Source: Nymphaea colorata (lineage: Eukaryota; Streptophyta; Magnoliopsida; Nymphaeales; Nymphaeaceae). Taken from it: 64,000 nt of DNA. Below are positions 45,904-57,224 of the stretch, in pieces. A program made the translations under genes and the position numbers. Location of the stretch: assembly GCF_008831285.2 (NCBI RefSeq), contig NC_045149.1, positions 22,822,535 to 22,886,534 of the forward strand, written 5' to 3'. Below the pieces are notes generated by a model, which made no database searches, had not been told where the DNA came from, and saw only the letters and a program-made list of their open reading frames with translations. Within the stretch, counting starts at the first letter, position 1, and every line of letters begins with the position of its first letter.

Positions 45904-46900
45904 AAGCCCATAAAAAAGTGAATAACTTTTTCCCGTTGTAGTTCTTCTCCTTGTAAACATTTTTTGTACACAACTTTAGAAAGTTAGTTAAGAAAGAGAA
46001 GAATCATTTTCACTTGCCATCTGAACCTTCTCGGTGTTTCTCTCGGATCATGGTACCACAGTTTTATGGAAATGAACGTCGGAGAAGTAAGACCGAGTAA
46101 TGAACCTGGCGATGGCATTCAGATCAGGTGATGTCTAATCCCTATTACATTCATCATTCAGATAACCCAGGGAATGTGCTTGTGTCTCAACTCCTCAATG
46201 AGAAGAACTAGGAGACGTGGAGTAGGGCTATGACTATGGCCTTTTCAGCCAAAAATAAAATTGCCTTCATTGATGGTTCATTCATTGGACCTAAGAAAAA
46301 CTATCCCAACTATCTTCATGGGTCTGATGCAAGCATTTAGTGCTTTCTTGGGGTTTGAATTCCATTAGCAAGGAAATCACTGGTAGCATTATCTATAACA
46401 CTACTGCTAGAGAGGTTTGGCAAGATCTAAGGGAGAGATACACACAGAGTCCTGCAACTCCCATTTATCACATCAAAGTGCTATTTCTAGTTTGCAGCGT
46501 CTCAAACTTCAATGGCACGGCATATTCATTTGCATCATTTACACTAACACTTTTGACGCAAGCAGACTACCACTAAGGCCGGATGAGGATTTTCAAAGTT
46601 CTTTTCACAATCTTACACTTTTGGTGCCGCTTTCAAAAGGATGAAATGCACCACCACACACCCAAGAGGCCTCAAAGAGCACTCAGTAATGCTATATGGA
46701 AATGCGCCACCATGCCACCACACGAGTGCCTTGTTATGTCCTATATGAGCAGGGACTCACAAGGGAAGATTCCACCTCTGGTCTCTTCTATGGCTGCTCT
46801 GCTCATTCATTTCCTCTAGTTTGGGGGAGAGAACAAGGCAGTTGGATGGTGCATCATGTCGAGTTCCTTCGTGGCACTTGCTAATCTTGTTGGCGTAAAG
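45904..46900 (+). pseudogene. Copia remnant: LTR end, primer site and gag pieces
   Basis: 45910-46050 has an LTR-like tail ending in 'ggatcA' followed by TGGTACCACAG, a worn initiator-Met primer site. From about 46130, the plus strand reads SNPYYIHHSDNPGNVLVSQL, then SRAMTMAFSAKNKIAFIDGS, then GLNSISKEITGSIIYNTTAR and EVWQDLRERYTQ. This is gag of the same type as copia-1, with stops and frameshifts (for example TAG at about 46210, where Trp or Tyr is expected). No integrase or RT follows, so the element is truncated. Confidence 0.75.
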
Positions 46901-47176
46901 GTGATGCTTGGTTCAAGCAACTAGTTAATCCTCTGGTTGACCATAATCACCAGAATGCGTGTTGAAACAGTGTGGAGCTACATATAAGCAGCTGTGGGCA
47001 GTTTCCCACACCAATCTCATTAAAATTCTTTACTTTCTTACTGATGCATTTAATTTTTTGCTCATTTATATATAGTGGTGCCCCTCAAGATATTGGTTTT
47101 CTTGAATAAGTGCCCCTCAGCCTAAATTTTCAGGCTGCACTACTGTGCCGAAAACATGTGAGCCAAGCTTCCCATG
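46901..47176. other. Intergenic DNA with a dispersed repeat piece
   Basis: About 47050-47150 is another copy of the repeat with 'gctcatttatatata.tg.tgcccct' and 'aagtgcccct' wording. No gene is seen. Confidence 0.5.
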
Positions 47177-47968
47177 GACCCGTGGAGCTAGATCTGGATA
47201 AACTAAGTCCCGGATCTGAATCATAAACCTTACCAACTTGTGCTGATAATGGCTGCCAAAATCCATCCAAACTCTGCAGCCTATCAACAAGGAAAGTTCT
47301 GTTATGTAGAAGCATGTGATGTGAAACAAATAATTTCTTGGTTTGTCAAAGCTTTATCACAAAAAAACATATAGTTACTTGGGAGGTTGTGGTGCAATGA
47401 TTAAAGATGTCAAAGACTCATGAAAGTGGCACTTTAAAAATGCATGCGGCACAATTATTTGAGAGAAATTTCAAACATTGACATTATGGATCAAATGCCA
47501 AAGCATAATGAGGCCAAATTTAAACTCTAGGACAAAAAAGTTCTAAAAGGCGTTCCTCCAATTGTTTGTACCTTAAATCAATAACAAAATTAGTTTGAAT
47601 ACTTTACAAAAAAAAAAAAATTATAAGAAAAGCACTCAACATTTAGCTACTTATAAATCACCATCCAATTTTTAAAAGTTTGGCGGCCTAATTTTTAAAG
47701 AAATTCTCAAAGACCTGCTTACCTACAGAAATATTGATTTTGCTATAAGTTGACAATAATTCAAAAATATTTCTTACCTGTCGATGGAGATTAAAAGTGG
47801 TTCTTTCGGAGAGGTCATCATTTTTGTCGTTTCAAAAGTGGAACGTCCATCGTTAATTTTCAAGTGGTGATTTGTTATATCTCCGAACATCAAGTTCTTT
47901 TTTGTATTTTTCTTGCAAAAGTGGATCTCCATAATAGGTAAGCTGCTTATTAAAGAAAATGACAAAAA
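47177..47968. repeat. Duplicated segment D1, copy 1 (partner at 54209-55075)
   Basis: About 790 bp aligns colinearly with 54209-55075 in the same orientation, with mismatches and small gaps. Landmarks: 'cttgtgctgataatggctgc', 'caaaatccatccaaact', 'agaagcatgtgatgtgaaa', 'cttgggaggttgtg', 'gacattatggatca'. On the minus strand one end reads LQSLDGFWQPLSAQVGK after an AG that could be a splice acceptor (ccttgttgatag). It may hold an old 3' exon. Confidence 0.85.
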
Positions 47969-48215
47969 AGAAAAGGAACTATTTGAGTTGAATCTATTTT
48001 GTTTTATTTCATTTCAAATGCCTGCTAATGCACTGATAACTTTTTTACTTTTTTCATTGAATTAGTTGTATCATCTCGGTTCCTTTTCCAGTAATTATTT
48101 TGCAATGAAGGCATTGTAGTCGCCTCTTTTAGTGATTGTTTTAAGCAATATTGTTGAAATCCATTCCTAAATTGAATCGGTTAACATGAAGATCGGTAGA
48201 ATTGGCTGAGTCAAC

Positions 48216-50381
48216 CTAAGGACGGCTATATATTACTTGAAACGTAGGAAACAGTGGTTGTTTAAGGCCTTGGATCATGCCCAGGACATGGGCTACCTCC
48301 CTCACATCTTCCATCTGAAACTTCAGTACATGTGTCTCATCAAGAATGGCGGAAAGACAATAGATTACAATGTACATGGTCCTTGCTCGTAGCCACTCAA
48401 GCGCTATGTCCGGCTCCCCTAGGAAGTTGTCCATAGGAATGCTGTTCCGGATCCCTTCCCAGACATGCTTCACTTGATGCTGGAACACTGAAAAGGAGGA
48501 AATGTCTCGAACTATCAGCTGTAGAGAAACAATTGAGATGGTGACATCAAGCTCTTCAGATGCTTTGTTTAAAGCTTCTTCATTATTGTATGCGATCATG
48601 CTCTGTGCATCTGCTTGGCCATATCTTCTGGTATTCATCAAGTACCAAACGAGCTTACCTGCTATTCTCCCTATCTTGCGAGAGTCATTCTTGGAGAGCA
48701 CCCACTTGTCCACGAAGAGGAGGAGCTTCTTGGCTTCTTTCACTGCAGTTGCCAAGTTCTTCACCGCAGATGGGTTGCTGCTCATGAAAAGTGATCTACT
48801 GATGTGAATTATGACAGCTAGGAACAAATAGCAGCTACCATGGAGTTCATGGACATGCTGTTCAAAGACAAGCCAAACAGGATCCCTGCTCCAATCTGTA
48901 TAGTCAACAAGGCCATTGTAGAAAGTCGAGAGTTGGAGCAGATGGGTGGTTGGGCGGTGACTTCCTTTCTGCAACCATGCATCTACCACGTGTTTGATGT
49001 TACAACTGCACCAACTTCCTGACTCTCCTCTGTCGATGCTAGTAGAAGAAATCATTCCTCCCTGGTTTCTATTGGTGCTGCTAAAGTAATGGTTGAGTAG
49101 AAAGCTAAAACAAAAAACAACAATGCTGACTGTGGAACATATAGAGTGGCTTATGATTAATATAACTTGTACCAATGACCAAACCAATGCAATTGCTAGG
49201 TTCCCTGCCAAGTTGCCAGCCGACCTTCTAGCTGTAGCCTTATAGTCGACGTCCTCCAATTTGGAAGGTGTGCAGAGTCCTTGAACTCTCATGCAATGAA
49301 CGATGCCCAACTTAAGAAAACCAAATGCATCATTGATGTATCTCCCTGGATTCTTGAAATCAATGCCATGGAACAAACGGAAGGAGAGGGCAAGACTTGC
49401 CAATATGGCAACAAGAGTTTGAGAGATCAATATTAATCGAATAGACCAACCGTAGTCAGAATCTCCCTTGCAGAAGTTGCTAGAAATACTTGTTCTTGGG
49501 TCAGAGGGGAGAAGAAGATATCTAACCTCGAGTTCCAGTAGTATAACAACAGTGAGGATGGAAAGAAGCCCAGCGGCGCAACTGTGAGGCTCTCTGTTCA
49601 TGACATACTGCACATTGTTGGTAGATGCAACCGTCCACACCTTAGGAAGAATACTCTTGTAGCTATCGAACCTTGCTTGGGGATCAGTTGAAGTTCTACT
49701 AAGCACGCGTTGTGAGGAACTAAGAGCTTGTCTCTTAGACGCGAGTTCATCAGAACTTGCCTTGACTTTCAAAGCCTGTGTACTTAAACTGACAATAGTC
49801 ATGGTCAGCATTATGAGCAGCATAACGCACGAGAGTAGGATGTGCTCTGGAATGAAGGCGAAGATGGCTCCAGTTCCAATTTGGATGCCGATGTCTGCTG
49901 CAACTGTGACCACAAGGATAGCTAATGCAATCATGTTCGAGAGTATATCGGGGGCATCCATCGTTCCCAAGCTTGGAATGGAGAAGCCCATGGACACACA
50001 CAAGAAGACAATGCCGCTAACTTTAGTGAGCTGGTGCTGAGGACCAGGCATCGATGTGTTCAGGTCACCAGGCAATTTGGTTGCAATTGAGAGAAGTGTT
50101 AGGTTCAGGGCATTCAGCTTGAACAACTTGCATTTGATCCAGTAAATCTTGTCCCTGAAACTTGTGAGGATGTCCAATGCCATGAAAAGGAAACATGCCA
50201 ATGAAGCTGCGACAATGTACAAGCCTATTGTTGGCAGTGGCTTAGTGAAGTTGCTGGACTCCAGTTCTCCACTATACTGGTCACAGATGTGCTTCATCTC
50301 TCTCTTTCCCTCTCTCTCTCTTTGACCTCTCTTATTTGACCAATAGTCAGGCGAGCTTCTCCTCGTTAAGTACCTACCCAC
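48216..50381 (-). CDS. Plant multi-pass membrane protein of unknown function
   Basis: One uninterrupted minus-strand frame, 721 codons, no intron. I recognise the KLPGDLNTSMPG...QLTKVSGIVFLC block as the mark of a plant membrane-protein family without a known function; no enzyme motif is visible. Hydrophobic helices lie at about 50-72, 120-139, 150-176, 180-203, 270-292, 316-338 and 400-440 (counted by eye). The C-terminal 250 residues are mostly soluble and helical (NPSAVKNLATAVKEAKKLLL onward). The first ATG is used here, but the second Met (MKHICDQYSG, at 50297) may be the real start: the 28 residues before it are Arg-rich, come from a CT-rich tract, and lack family character. Its 3' flank carries one copy of a duplicated segment whose partner lies beyond the 5' side. 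Location could be plasma membrane or endomembrane. Confidence 0.85.
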   Translation of the reverse strand: MGRYLTRRSSPDYWSNKRGQREREGKREMKHICDQYSGELESSNFTKPLPTIGLYIVAASLACFLFMALDILTSFRDKIYWIKCKLFKLNALNLTLLSIATKLPGDLNTSMPGPQHQLTKVSGIVFLCVSMGFSIPSLGTMDAPDILSNMIALAILVVTVAADIGIQIGTGAIFAFIPEHILLSCVMLLIMLTMTIVSLSTQALKVKASSDELASKRQALSSSQRVLSRTSTDPQARFDSYKSILPKVWTVASTNNVQYVMNREPHSCAAGLLSILTVVILLELEVRYLLLPSDPRTSISSNFCKGDSDYGWSIRLILISQTLVAILASLALSFRLFHGIDFKNPGRYINDAFGFLKLGIVHCMRVQGLCTPSKLEDVDYKATARRSAGNLAGNLAIALVWSLVQVILIISHSICSTVSIVVFCFSFLLNHYFSSTNRNQGGMISSTSIDRGESGSWCSCNIKHVVDAWLQKGSHRPTTHLLQLSTFYNGLVDYTDWSRDPVWLVFEQHVHELHGSCYLFLAVIIHISRSLFMSSNPSAVKNLATAVKEAKKLLLFVDKWVLSKNDSRKIGRIAGKLVWYLMNTRRYGQADAQSMIAYNNEEALNKASEELDVTISIVSLQLIVRDISSFSVFQHQVKHVWEGIRNSIPMDNFLGEPDIALEWLRARTMYIVIYCLSAILDETHVLKFQMEDVREVAHVLGMIQGLKQPLFPTFQVIYSRP

Positions 50382-50654
50382 AATACCAAGAGCATCGATC
50401 CTTTACTTGATACCAATCTCTTTTGTTTCCAGAATAGAAGCAAAGAATTATTTTTCTCTCATCCAAATGTACGGTAGATACTTTTTTTGAATTCAAGGGG
50501 AAACATTAAGAAATATTCTCTCTTTTGTTCAAATGTATTAGGAAGATATCCAAATTGCATAGTAATGACACTATTTTAAGGTGTGACAAGAAAGGAAGAT
50601 ATGTTGGTACTCTGGTTGATGTTGTTAAGACATATATAATGTAGTTGACTAGCG
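50382..50654. other. Upstream region of the membrane-protein gene
   Basis: This must contain the promoter of the minus-strand gene. The sequence shows no unambiguous TATA box at a sensible distance and no other feature. Confidence 0.35.
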
Positions 50655-50800
50655 TCTGTTAAGGGGGTTGGTACAATGGTCGTGACAATCTTCGTTTCGA
50701 ACTATCGTGGCATCAACCATTTATGTTTCAAAAAGAAAGTACCAATGTATCAATTAAAGCATAATAGAGATGTCATTTCAAAGCACCAAAAGCAATCCTA
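50655..50800 (+). mobile_element. tRNA-derived SINE, family copy C
   Basis: The head GGTTGGTACAATGG, a B-box-like GTTTCGAAC and a body ('catttatgtttcaaaaagaa', then 'agtaccaatgtatcaatt') align with copy D at 58352-58515, with decay. The 3' end is uncertain. Confidence 0.5.
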
Positions 50801-52272
50801 AACCTTTATAAGGATTGAAGGAAGTAGTTCGTCCTTAACATGTTCCAAAGACCTCTAACAGCAATTCTTGGTGGAGTTTGTTGTCAAATCACATGAATAT
50901 ACCCTACAAAACTAAAACTTGGTGTCAAATTAGATGAAGGATATTAATGATAATGAACGGAAGGAAAAAGGTAGAAGAGAAAACCCAAAGAGCAAAACTT
51001 GTTTTCCTTGGAAATGATATCCGTGGTGAAGTAACTTAAAACTGCAGTTCCCTTATGAGAAAGCTGTCCTTTTAAAAGTTATAGCAAAATTTAAAATGTT
51101 TAATATGTAAATATTGTGGTCAGGGCACGAAGACTTTCCCTCAAGACCAAGTTGAAAAAGAGAGAAAAATCACACCAACTTCATCATGTTATATAACCAA
51201 ACATGGATATTAAGGCAAAAATTAGACTGTTTTAGTTGCTATAACTGGCTCCAGTTGTGATTCAGTGTATATATTACAATGCACGCTTGTTGGGTACGTA
51301 GTAGAGGAATGTACATTTATCCGATATGCATATTCCATACCTTTCCGTCCCTTTCAGTGTGAAGTGGGAAGCAAGGAAGGAAGAAGTTCCTTCTCCATTT
51401 TGAAGCTAAAAAAAGATCTGATGTCTCCCGTGCGTTTATTTTTTCAGGGCAAATTTGATTCCTTTAATATAGTTTGTACAAAAGGAGTATTGCACTTAAC
51501 AAATCAGACTGAATCAGTTCATTCAAATAAAAATCAGCGGCGAAAATTTGAACCCATTCAATATTTACTGTCACACAATAAATTCTTTATTACTTTAACA
51601 TTTCTACATCTTTTTATTTTTACTATTAATTTCTTACGATTCACCCATATCAAGTACTTGACATGATTTTTGACTAATATATTCAATTCAAAAAGTGTGA
51701 CATGTGGTAGGGTCTGCTCACCGATATATCAACTTCTTTCTCAGTTTTTGAAATTTTAGAAATATGTTAACATATTTCAGGTTGGGTTACACCAGCCCAC
51801 ACAGAATCATATCATATCTTGTCTATTTTGCTTAATTATATATGAGTGTCCCTTCAATGTCAAAATTTAAAACCCTAGTGCCCCTTAGCAAAAAAATTCC
51901 GACTCAGGCATTCTCATGTTCAAATGCCTGAGTATGTAATCAACTTCAAACGGCCTCAAGGAGTACACTGTAGCTGGGTTAAGGGCCTGTTAAAAGCAGA
52001 CCTTTGTTCAATTTTTGTGGGTGTTATGTTTCTACATCTTAATGTGATAGGATTCAACATCCAAGTTGACAGGAGCATCACTGCTATCGTTGATGCTGAC
52101 ACAGTTGAGACCCTGGAAATAGGGGAATGAGGAGGCCTTCGAGCTTTTTTTCAAGCGGTAGGGATGAACCTCTCGCTCACCTAACATCTGTTTTTCCCGA
52201 AAATATCAAAACACGTGGACCAGATGGGGTCTATTTGCAACACTAGCAATGGCTCGTGGTGTGCACGATGGT
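50801..52272. other. Intergenic DNA, no gene seen
   Basis: An open plus-strand frame at 51265-51666 has no family features. A copy of the dispersed 'gtgcccctta' repeat lies at about 51830-51910. Nothing else is supported. Confidence 0.45.
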
Positions 52273-52400
52273 TTTTTTTTTTTTAAGAAGAAGAAAAAAT
52301 TAACAAAGAAATAGAAAAAAAAAACATTTTGTAAATAACCACAAAAGAGATGTCATTTGAGAAAGGACTTATGGAGGTGGGGACTATGCCGCATAACTCC
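52273..52400 (+). repeat. Unclassified dispersed repeat R1, copy 3 (partial)
   Basis: Only the A-rich first block ('aaattaacaaagaaatagaa' and 'cattttgtaaa...aaagagatgtcatttgaga') is present. It is most like the copies at 36425 and 63577. Confidence 0.5.
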
Positions 52401-52529
52401 TCCCTGCCCAGCTATAATACCTCTTGGGGCAGATCAAATGGTTTTTGAACAACCTGTTTTAAAGAGAAAAAGGATAAAACCATTGAAACTCTAACCGCTT
52501 GCTTTAAGGTCACCTTCTTAATGAATGTT

Positions 52530-53700
52530 AAAATGCGGAGATGAAATCAAGGAAGATGGCAAGTGAACATAAATATTTTCTTTTTAATTAATTTTCTAAA
52601 GTTATGTACAAAAACTATATACAAGGAGACGACGTCAACGTAGTTTACAATGGTCAATTACAAGAGTTTACAAAGATGGAGGACATGCTTTCGAATAACT
52701 AAAAATTTCCTGGTTAAACCTTGCTAAGTAATCCCTTAGGTTTGAATGAAATAGGGAAGAGAGGCTTTGGGCATCACCATCGTCCCCAGAGCTTCTGGCT
52801 CTGGATCTAGATCTACTTTAAGTTTGGATCGGATCGGGTTTAGCCAACATAAACACTTCATATCTCTATAGACTCGAGAATGCATAAAAAATGTGTTTTG
52901 AGAGATTGTGAGTTTAAACAAACTGAGGATCTTAATAGCAACATCGTGTTAAAAACTATAGATTAAAGGTCGGATCTTAATAGCTTAATAGCCCATCAAG
53001 GATTTGGAGTAACACTTTTTGACACTCCCCCTCGAACTGAAGCATGGAGGTCTTTGATGCCCAGTTTGCTTAATATACGAACTAAATGCTTCTCTTCCTA
53101 ATGTTTTAGTGAACAAATCAGCCAGTTCCTCTTTGCTTTTAATACAATAGGTTTGAATTTCACCTTGTAATAGTTTTTTCACAAACAATATGACAATCCA
53201 ATTCATTGCGTTTTGTGTGCTCATGAAAAAGTGGATTTGCAGCAATATGTAGGGTTGTTTGACTATCACAATAGCTTGTGACCGAAAAAGACTAATTCAC
53301 TTGTAGATCGACTAATATATTCTTCAATCAGGTTATTTCACACGCGATGTGTGTCGTTGCTTTATATTCAGCTTTAGCAGAGGACTGTGACACAATTTGT
53401 TGTATTTTTGTCTCCCATGACAACTGGGATTGAACCGATGAACACACAATATCCAGTGACTGAACGTTGCATTTGTTGGCACGCTACCCAATCTAAGTCA
53501 CAAAATGCACTTAGATATAGGTTGTTTTGGTTACTACTCATAATTCCTTGTCAAGTATGAGTCTAAGATAGCAAACAACCCGGAGTGCATCATGTGGAAA
53601 ACGAGGTTGCTGCATGAAGCGACTTAAAACATGCATCACAAATTGTAGATCAGGCGAGTGATACTAAGGTAAATAAACCTCCCAATAAGTCATTGATTGT
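52530..53700 (-). pseudogene. Copia 3'-end remnant with LTR (minus strand)
   Basis: On the minus strand RNase H pieces (about 53660-53340, around an AEYKA-like Ala-Glu stretch) are followed by KSKEELADLFTKTLGREAF at about 53060-53150. Then come a purine tract (the complement of GACACTCCCCCTCGAA, 53021-53036) and an LTR-like stretch running to about 52530. It has several stops and no integrase or gag. The LTR does not match those of copia-1, -2 or -3, so this is a fourth copia family in the window. Confidence 0.75.
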
Positions 53701-54208
53701 CACAAAGATTGTTATCTTACTGAGGTCACAAAGCAGCTTTAGACCCGAGAGGCGAGGGAAAAGGGGGAGGGCCTTCGACTTCCTTTAGGTATCTGCCCTT
53801 TAACCCATTGTCATAAAAAATGTGTACGGGTATTATACGGTGAAGAATTTCTTAGGTATAATACAACAAAGTTGTATATCTCGGGAATATCTTAGGAAAA
53901 TCTCAGCAAATTTTTAAAAAATTTAGTATATTTAATAAATCCTAAAAATTATTAAAAAATAAAAAATCATAATGAATAAAACACGAAAAAATGCATATAA
54001 TACATGTTTTTCATGTTCTTTATCTTCTTGTGTTTTTTTAAGAAAGATGCGTTTTTTTCATGCTTTATACAGCTAACTGTGTTTTGGCGTATTATATGTG
54101 TTTTTTTTTAAATAAGACGCGTTTTCTGTGACAATGCCTTACCTGATCCGACTCCTTGAACCATACGTGGATCTTGCATTTCGATTAGATTCACTTAGCA
54201 AAATTCAC
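53701..54208. other. Intergenic DNA, no gene seen
   Basis: AT-rich, with runs of 'cgtttt' words between 53990 and 54130 similar to those at 21720-21860. No coding frame. Confidence 0.45.
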
Positions 54209-55075
54209 GGATCCATGGAGCTGGATCTGGACAAACTATGGGCAGGATCTGAACCATAAACATCCTTACCTACTTGTGCTGATAATGGCTGCCAAAATCC
54301 ATCCAAACTTTGCAGCCTGTCAACAAGGGAACATTATGTCATTATTTATGTAGAAGCATGTGATGTGAAATAAATAATTCTTTGAGTTCTCAAAGCTTTG
54401 TCACAAAAAGACATATAGTTCCTTGGGAGGTTGTGATGCAATAATTAGAAATGTCAATGACTCGTGAAAGTGACATTTTTAAAATGCATGTTGTACAATT
54501 ATTCGATAGAAATTTCAAAGATTGACATTATGGATCACACGCCAAAAGCATATTAAGGCCAAGTTTAGCCCCTAGGAATCTTAAGAGATTCCCCAAACTA
54601 TATCCAAAAAAGTTACTCCATTTGTTTGTACCCTAAAGCCAGTGACATTATTAGCTTGAGGATTTTACAAAAAAAGAAAAAATTATAAGAAAAAGTACTT
54701 ATAAATCATCATTCAACTTTTAAAAGTTTGGTGGCCTAACTTTCCTCAACGAGTGGCTTCCCTATAGAAATATTAACTTTTTATGTAAGTTGATAAAAAA
54801 TATCGCTCGTAATACAAAAATATTTCTCCTTTGCAGATGGAGATCAAAGATGGTAGGTAAATTTTGTCATTTCATGCTAGAAATAAGTATTTCCTGTTAT
54901 TGTGCAGCTACAAGAGAATTTCTCTTTCAAAAGTACTTGAACGTCTATTTGATAATTTTTAAGTGGTGATTTGTTATTTGTCCAAACGTAGAGCACTTTC
55001 TTGTATTTTTTTTCTTGCAAAAATGGATCTGCACAATAGACAAATTATTTATTAAAAAACTTATAAAAAGACAAA
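54209..55075. repeat. Duplicated segment D1, copy 2 (partner at 47177-47968)
   Basis: Colinear with copy 1, same orientation. It keeps the possible acceptor (cttgttgacag, minus strand) and the LQSLDGFWQPLSAQVGK reading, then diverges to a stop. Both copies lie outside the membrane-protein gene, one on each side. Confidence 0.85.
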
Positions 55076-55254
55076 AATACCCTTCTGGTGAAGAGCTAGA
55101 ACACGAATTCCCGTGTGCACCACCTAACACAGTTATGGTAGCTAATCTTTATTTTGTACTACTAAAGTAAGTTTTTTAGTAGGGATGCGCAATGGGTCGA
55201 GCTGAGTTTGAATTTATGCTCAAAATGTTAAACGAGTCCGTTGAAATTGTAAAA

Positions 55255-55302
55255 TGTGCATTGTTTTTCTAGATTTTATGTGCATTGTTTTTCTAGATTT
55301 TA
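55255..55302. repeat. 24-bp tandem duplication
   Basis: The unit 'tgtgcattgtttttctagat' plus 'ttta' occurs twice in a row. Confidence 0.9.
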
Positions 55303-55395
55303 TATGAGATGGCGGTTCAGAGTTGAACTAGTTAGAAGGAACCAGTTAAGCCGGTTAAAAGGAACAAGGCAGGTAAAATTAACAAAAACAAGTCA

Positions 55396-55499
55396 CACAA
55401 GTTTAGTGAGTCGAGCTGGAGCTTGATGTTACACAAGTTTAGTGAGTCGAGCTCGAGCTTGATGTTACACAAGTTTAGTGAGTCGAGCTCGAGCTTGTT
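55396..55499. repeat. 36-bp tandem repeat, three copies
   Basis: The unit cacaagtttagtgagtcgag plus 'ctcgagcttgatgtta' starts at 55396, 55432 and 55468. The third copy is cut short. It lies inside a longer stretch of 'gagctcgagctt' wording (55190-55560). Confidence 0.95.
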
Positions 55500-57175
55500 T
55501 TACAGGGCTCGACTTAAGTTCAAGCGAAGATCAAACTTGACTCGGCTCGTGTGCGGCCCTACTTTGAGTCAATTTTTGTTGTTGGAATTACACAAGCAAG
55601 ATGTTCAGTGTTGTAGCATTTCAAGAAGAAAAGAAACGACAATTCGTGTAACATGACAGCCATGATCTTCGGTTTCTCTCGTGATCTGAGACCTCGGATT
55701 GGCTTTCTTTTGTTGTCGTTTGTGCAGTGAGGATTTCAAATCAGTCTCAGATCTGAGGTCGGATTTTGATTGTATAATAAGGATTTCACATAAATCTCGG
55801 ATACGGGACCTGATATAAAGGGTCACCACTTGGTCCAAATCCAAACTTAGTCCGCTGTTGTGATATTTTAGACACTATAGATAGATCTAAGGAAACTGTG
55901 TACGGGTCCGGTAGCGCGGTGGTGTCAATTTTTTGGGATGAAAGGCACTAATGTACACTGACCCATATTTAAATTTTACACAATCTAAGATTTAAGGGGC
56001 ATCAGAATATAATAAACTAAATTATGTGAAACACCAATTTGTAAAAAAAAAAAATGGTTGGATTTTAGTGGTATTCAAGTCTTTTGAGATGAACCTCTTA
56101 TTGGATCTGGAATAAAACTATCCCTGATATCGAATCCACAACCCACGAGATCCATCCGAGTCTTGGTAGACGGCGTATAGTAGGGGCGGAGCCAAGGTAG
56201 GGCTCGCATGGGCCCTGGTGCTACCTCAAAAAATCTTTTTTTTTTAATTTACATGTAAATTTTAAAAAATTTCACTTGTTCTATATAAAAAAATTGAAAA
56301 ATGATATTTTAACCCTAGTCAAAATTTAAAAACCTTAATTTGGCTCACCTCATAAAAAATTTCTACCTTTGCCCTAGCGACAGGATATATGGATCTATTT
56401 TTATGCAAGGACAGTCATGATATATGGATCTATTAAGCAAGGGCAATAAAGTGCTGATCTTGTTGGATCTTTGGGTGTGTCAAGTGTGGTAGGCCAATTG
56501 GTCCTACAGAGGCTAAGGTCGGTGAGAGCTTAGTCATCAATTCAATCCTCTTCAATTATTGTGTGCACTACCTTTTTAGATCACAAATGGTAGCAGCATG
56601 ACTAGGAACAGAACCAAAAAAATTTAAAAAAAAAAAAATTACATGTAAATTTTAAAAAATTTTACTTATATAAAAAATTTTGAAAATGTTGTCAAAATTT
56701 AAGAATTTTAATTCAACCCTCCTCTCCTCACGAAAAATTTCTAAGAGCTCACCTCTTGATGGATCCGTGGGCACTCTGATCCCTGTTTTATGGACTTAGT
56801 GCCAATAGGTCGGATTTATTGGACCAACAAGATATCCATGTCCTCATGTGAGTCCCATCCATTCCACCTCTTTGCTTGGGATAAATTTTTTCCGGGCGTA
56901 CTTTCAATCATAATGGCTATGTATTAGCTATTATGAAGCATGAACTACTAACGTCAAGGCTTCCGTCATTGTTTGACTAACAAGGTCAAAAAGGTATGGC
57001 CGGCTCTTTTCTTTTTTTCAATTTTCGAATCTTTAAATTTGAATTTTTCGATAGACAGACAGTCGCGGTGGACCGCTTTCTCCTCCACTGTCTCCTAAAG
57101 TTCGCCTTTACTTAGTGCTGCAAAAATACCATCAAAGGAATCGGCGGAGTTGTCGGTTAGTAAGTCGAATCAATA

Positions 57176-57224
<49 letters not shown>

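Noticed and set aside
55190-55560. CRISPR-like array because of regularly spaced repeats
   Set aside because: The three 36-bp units are directly adjacent with no spacers, and this is plant nuclear DNA.
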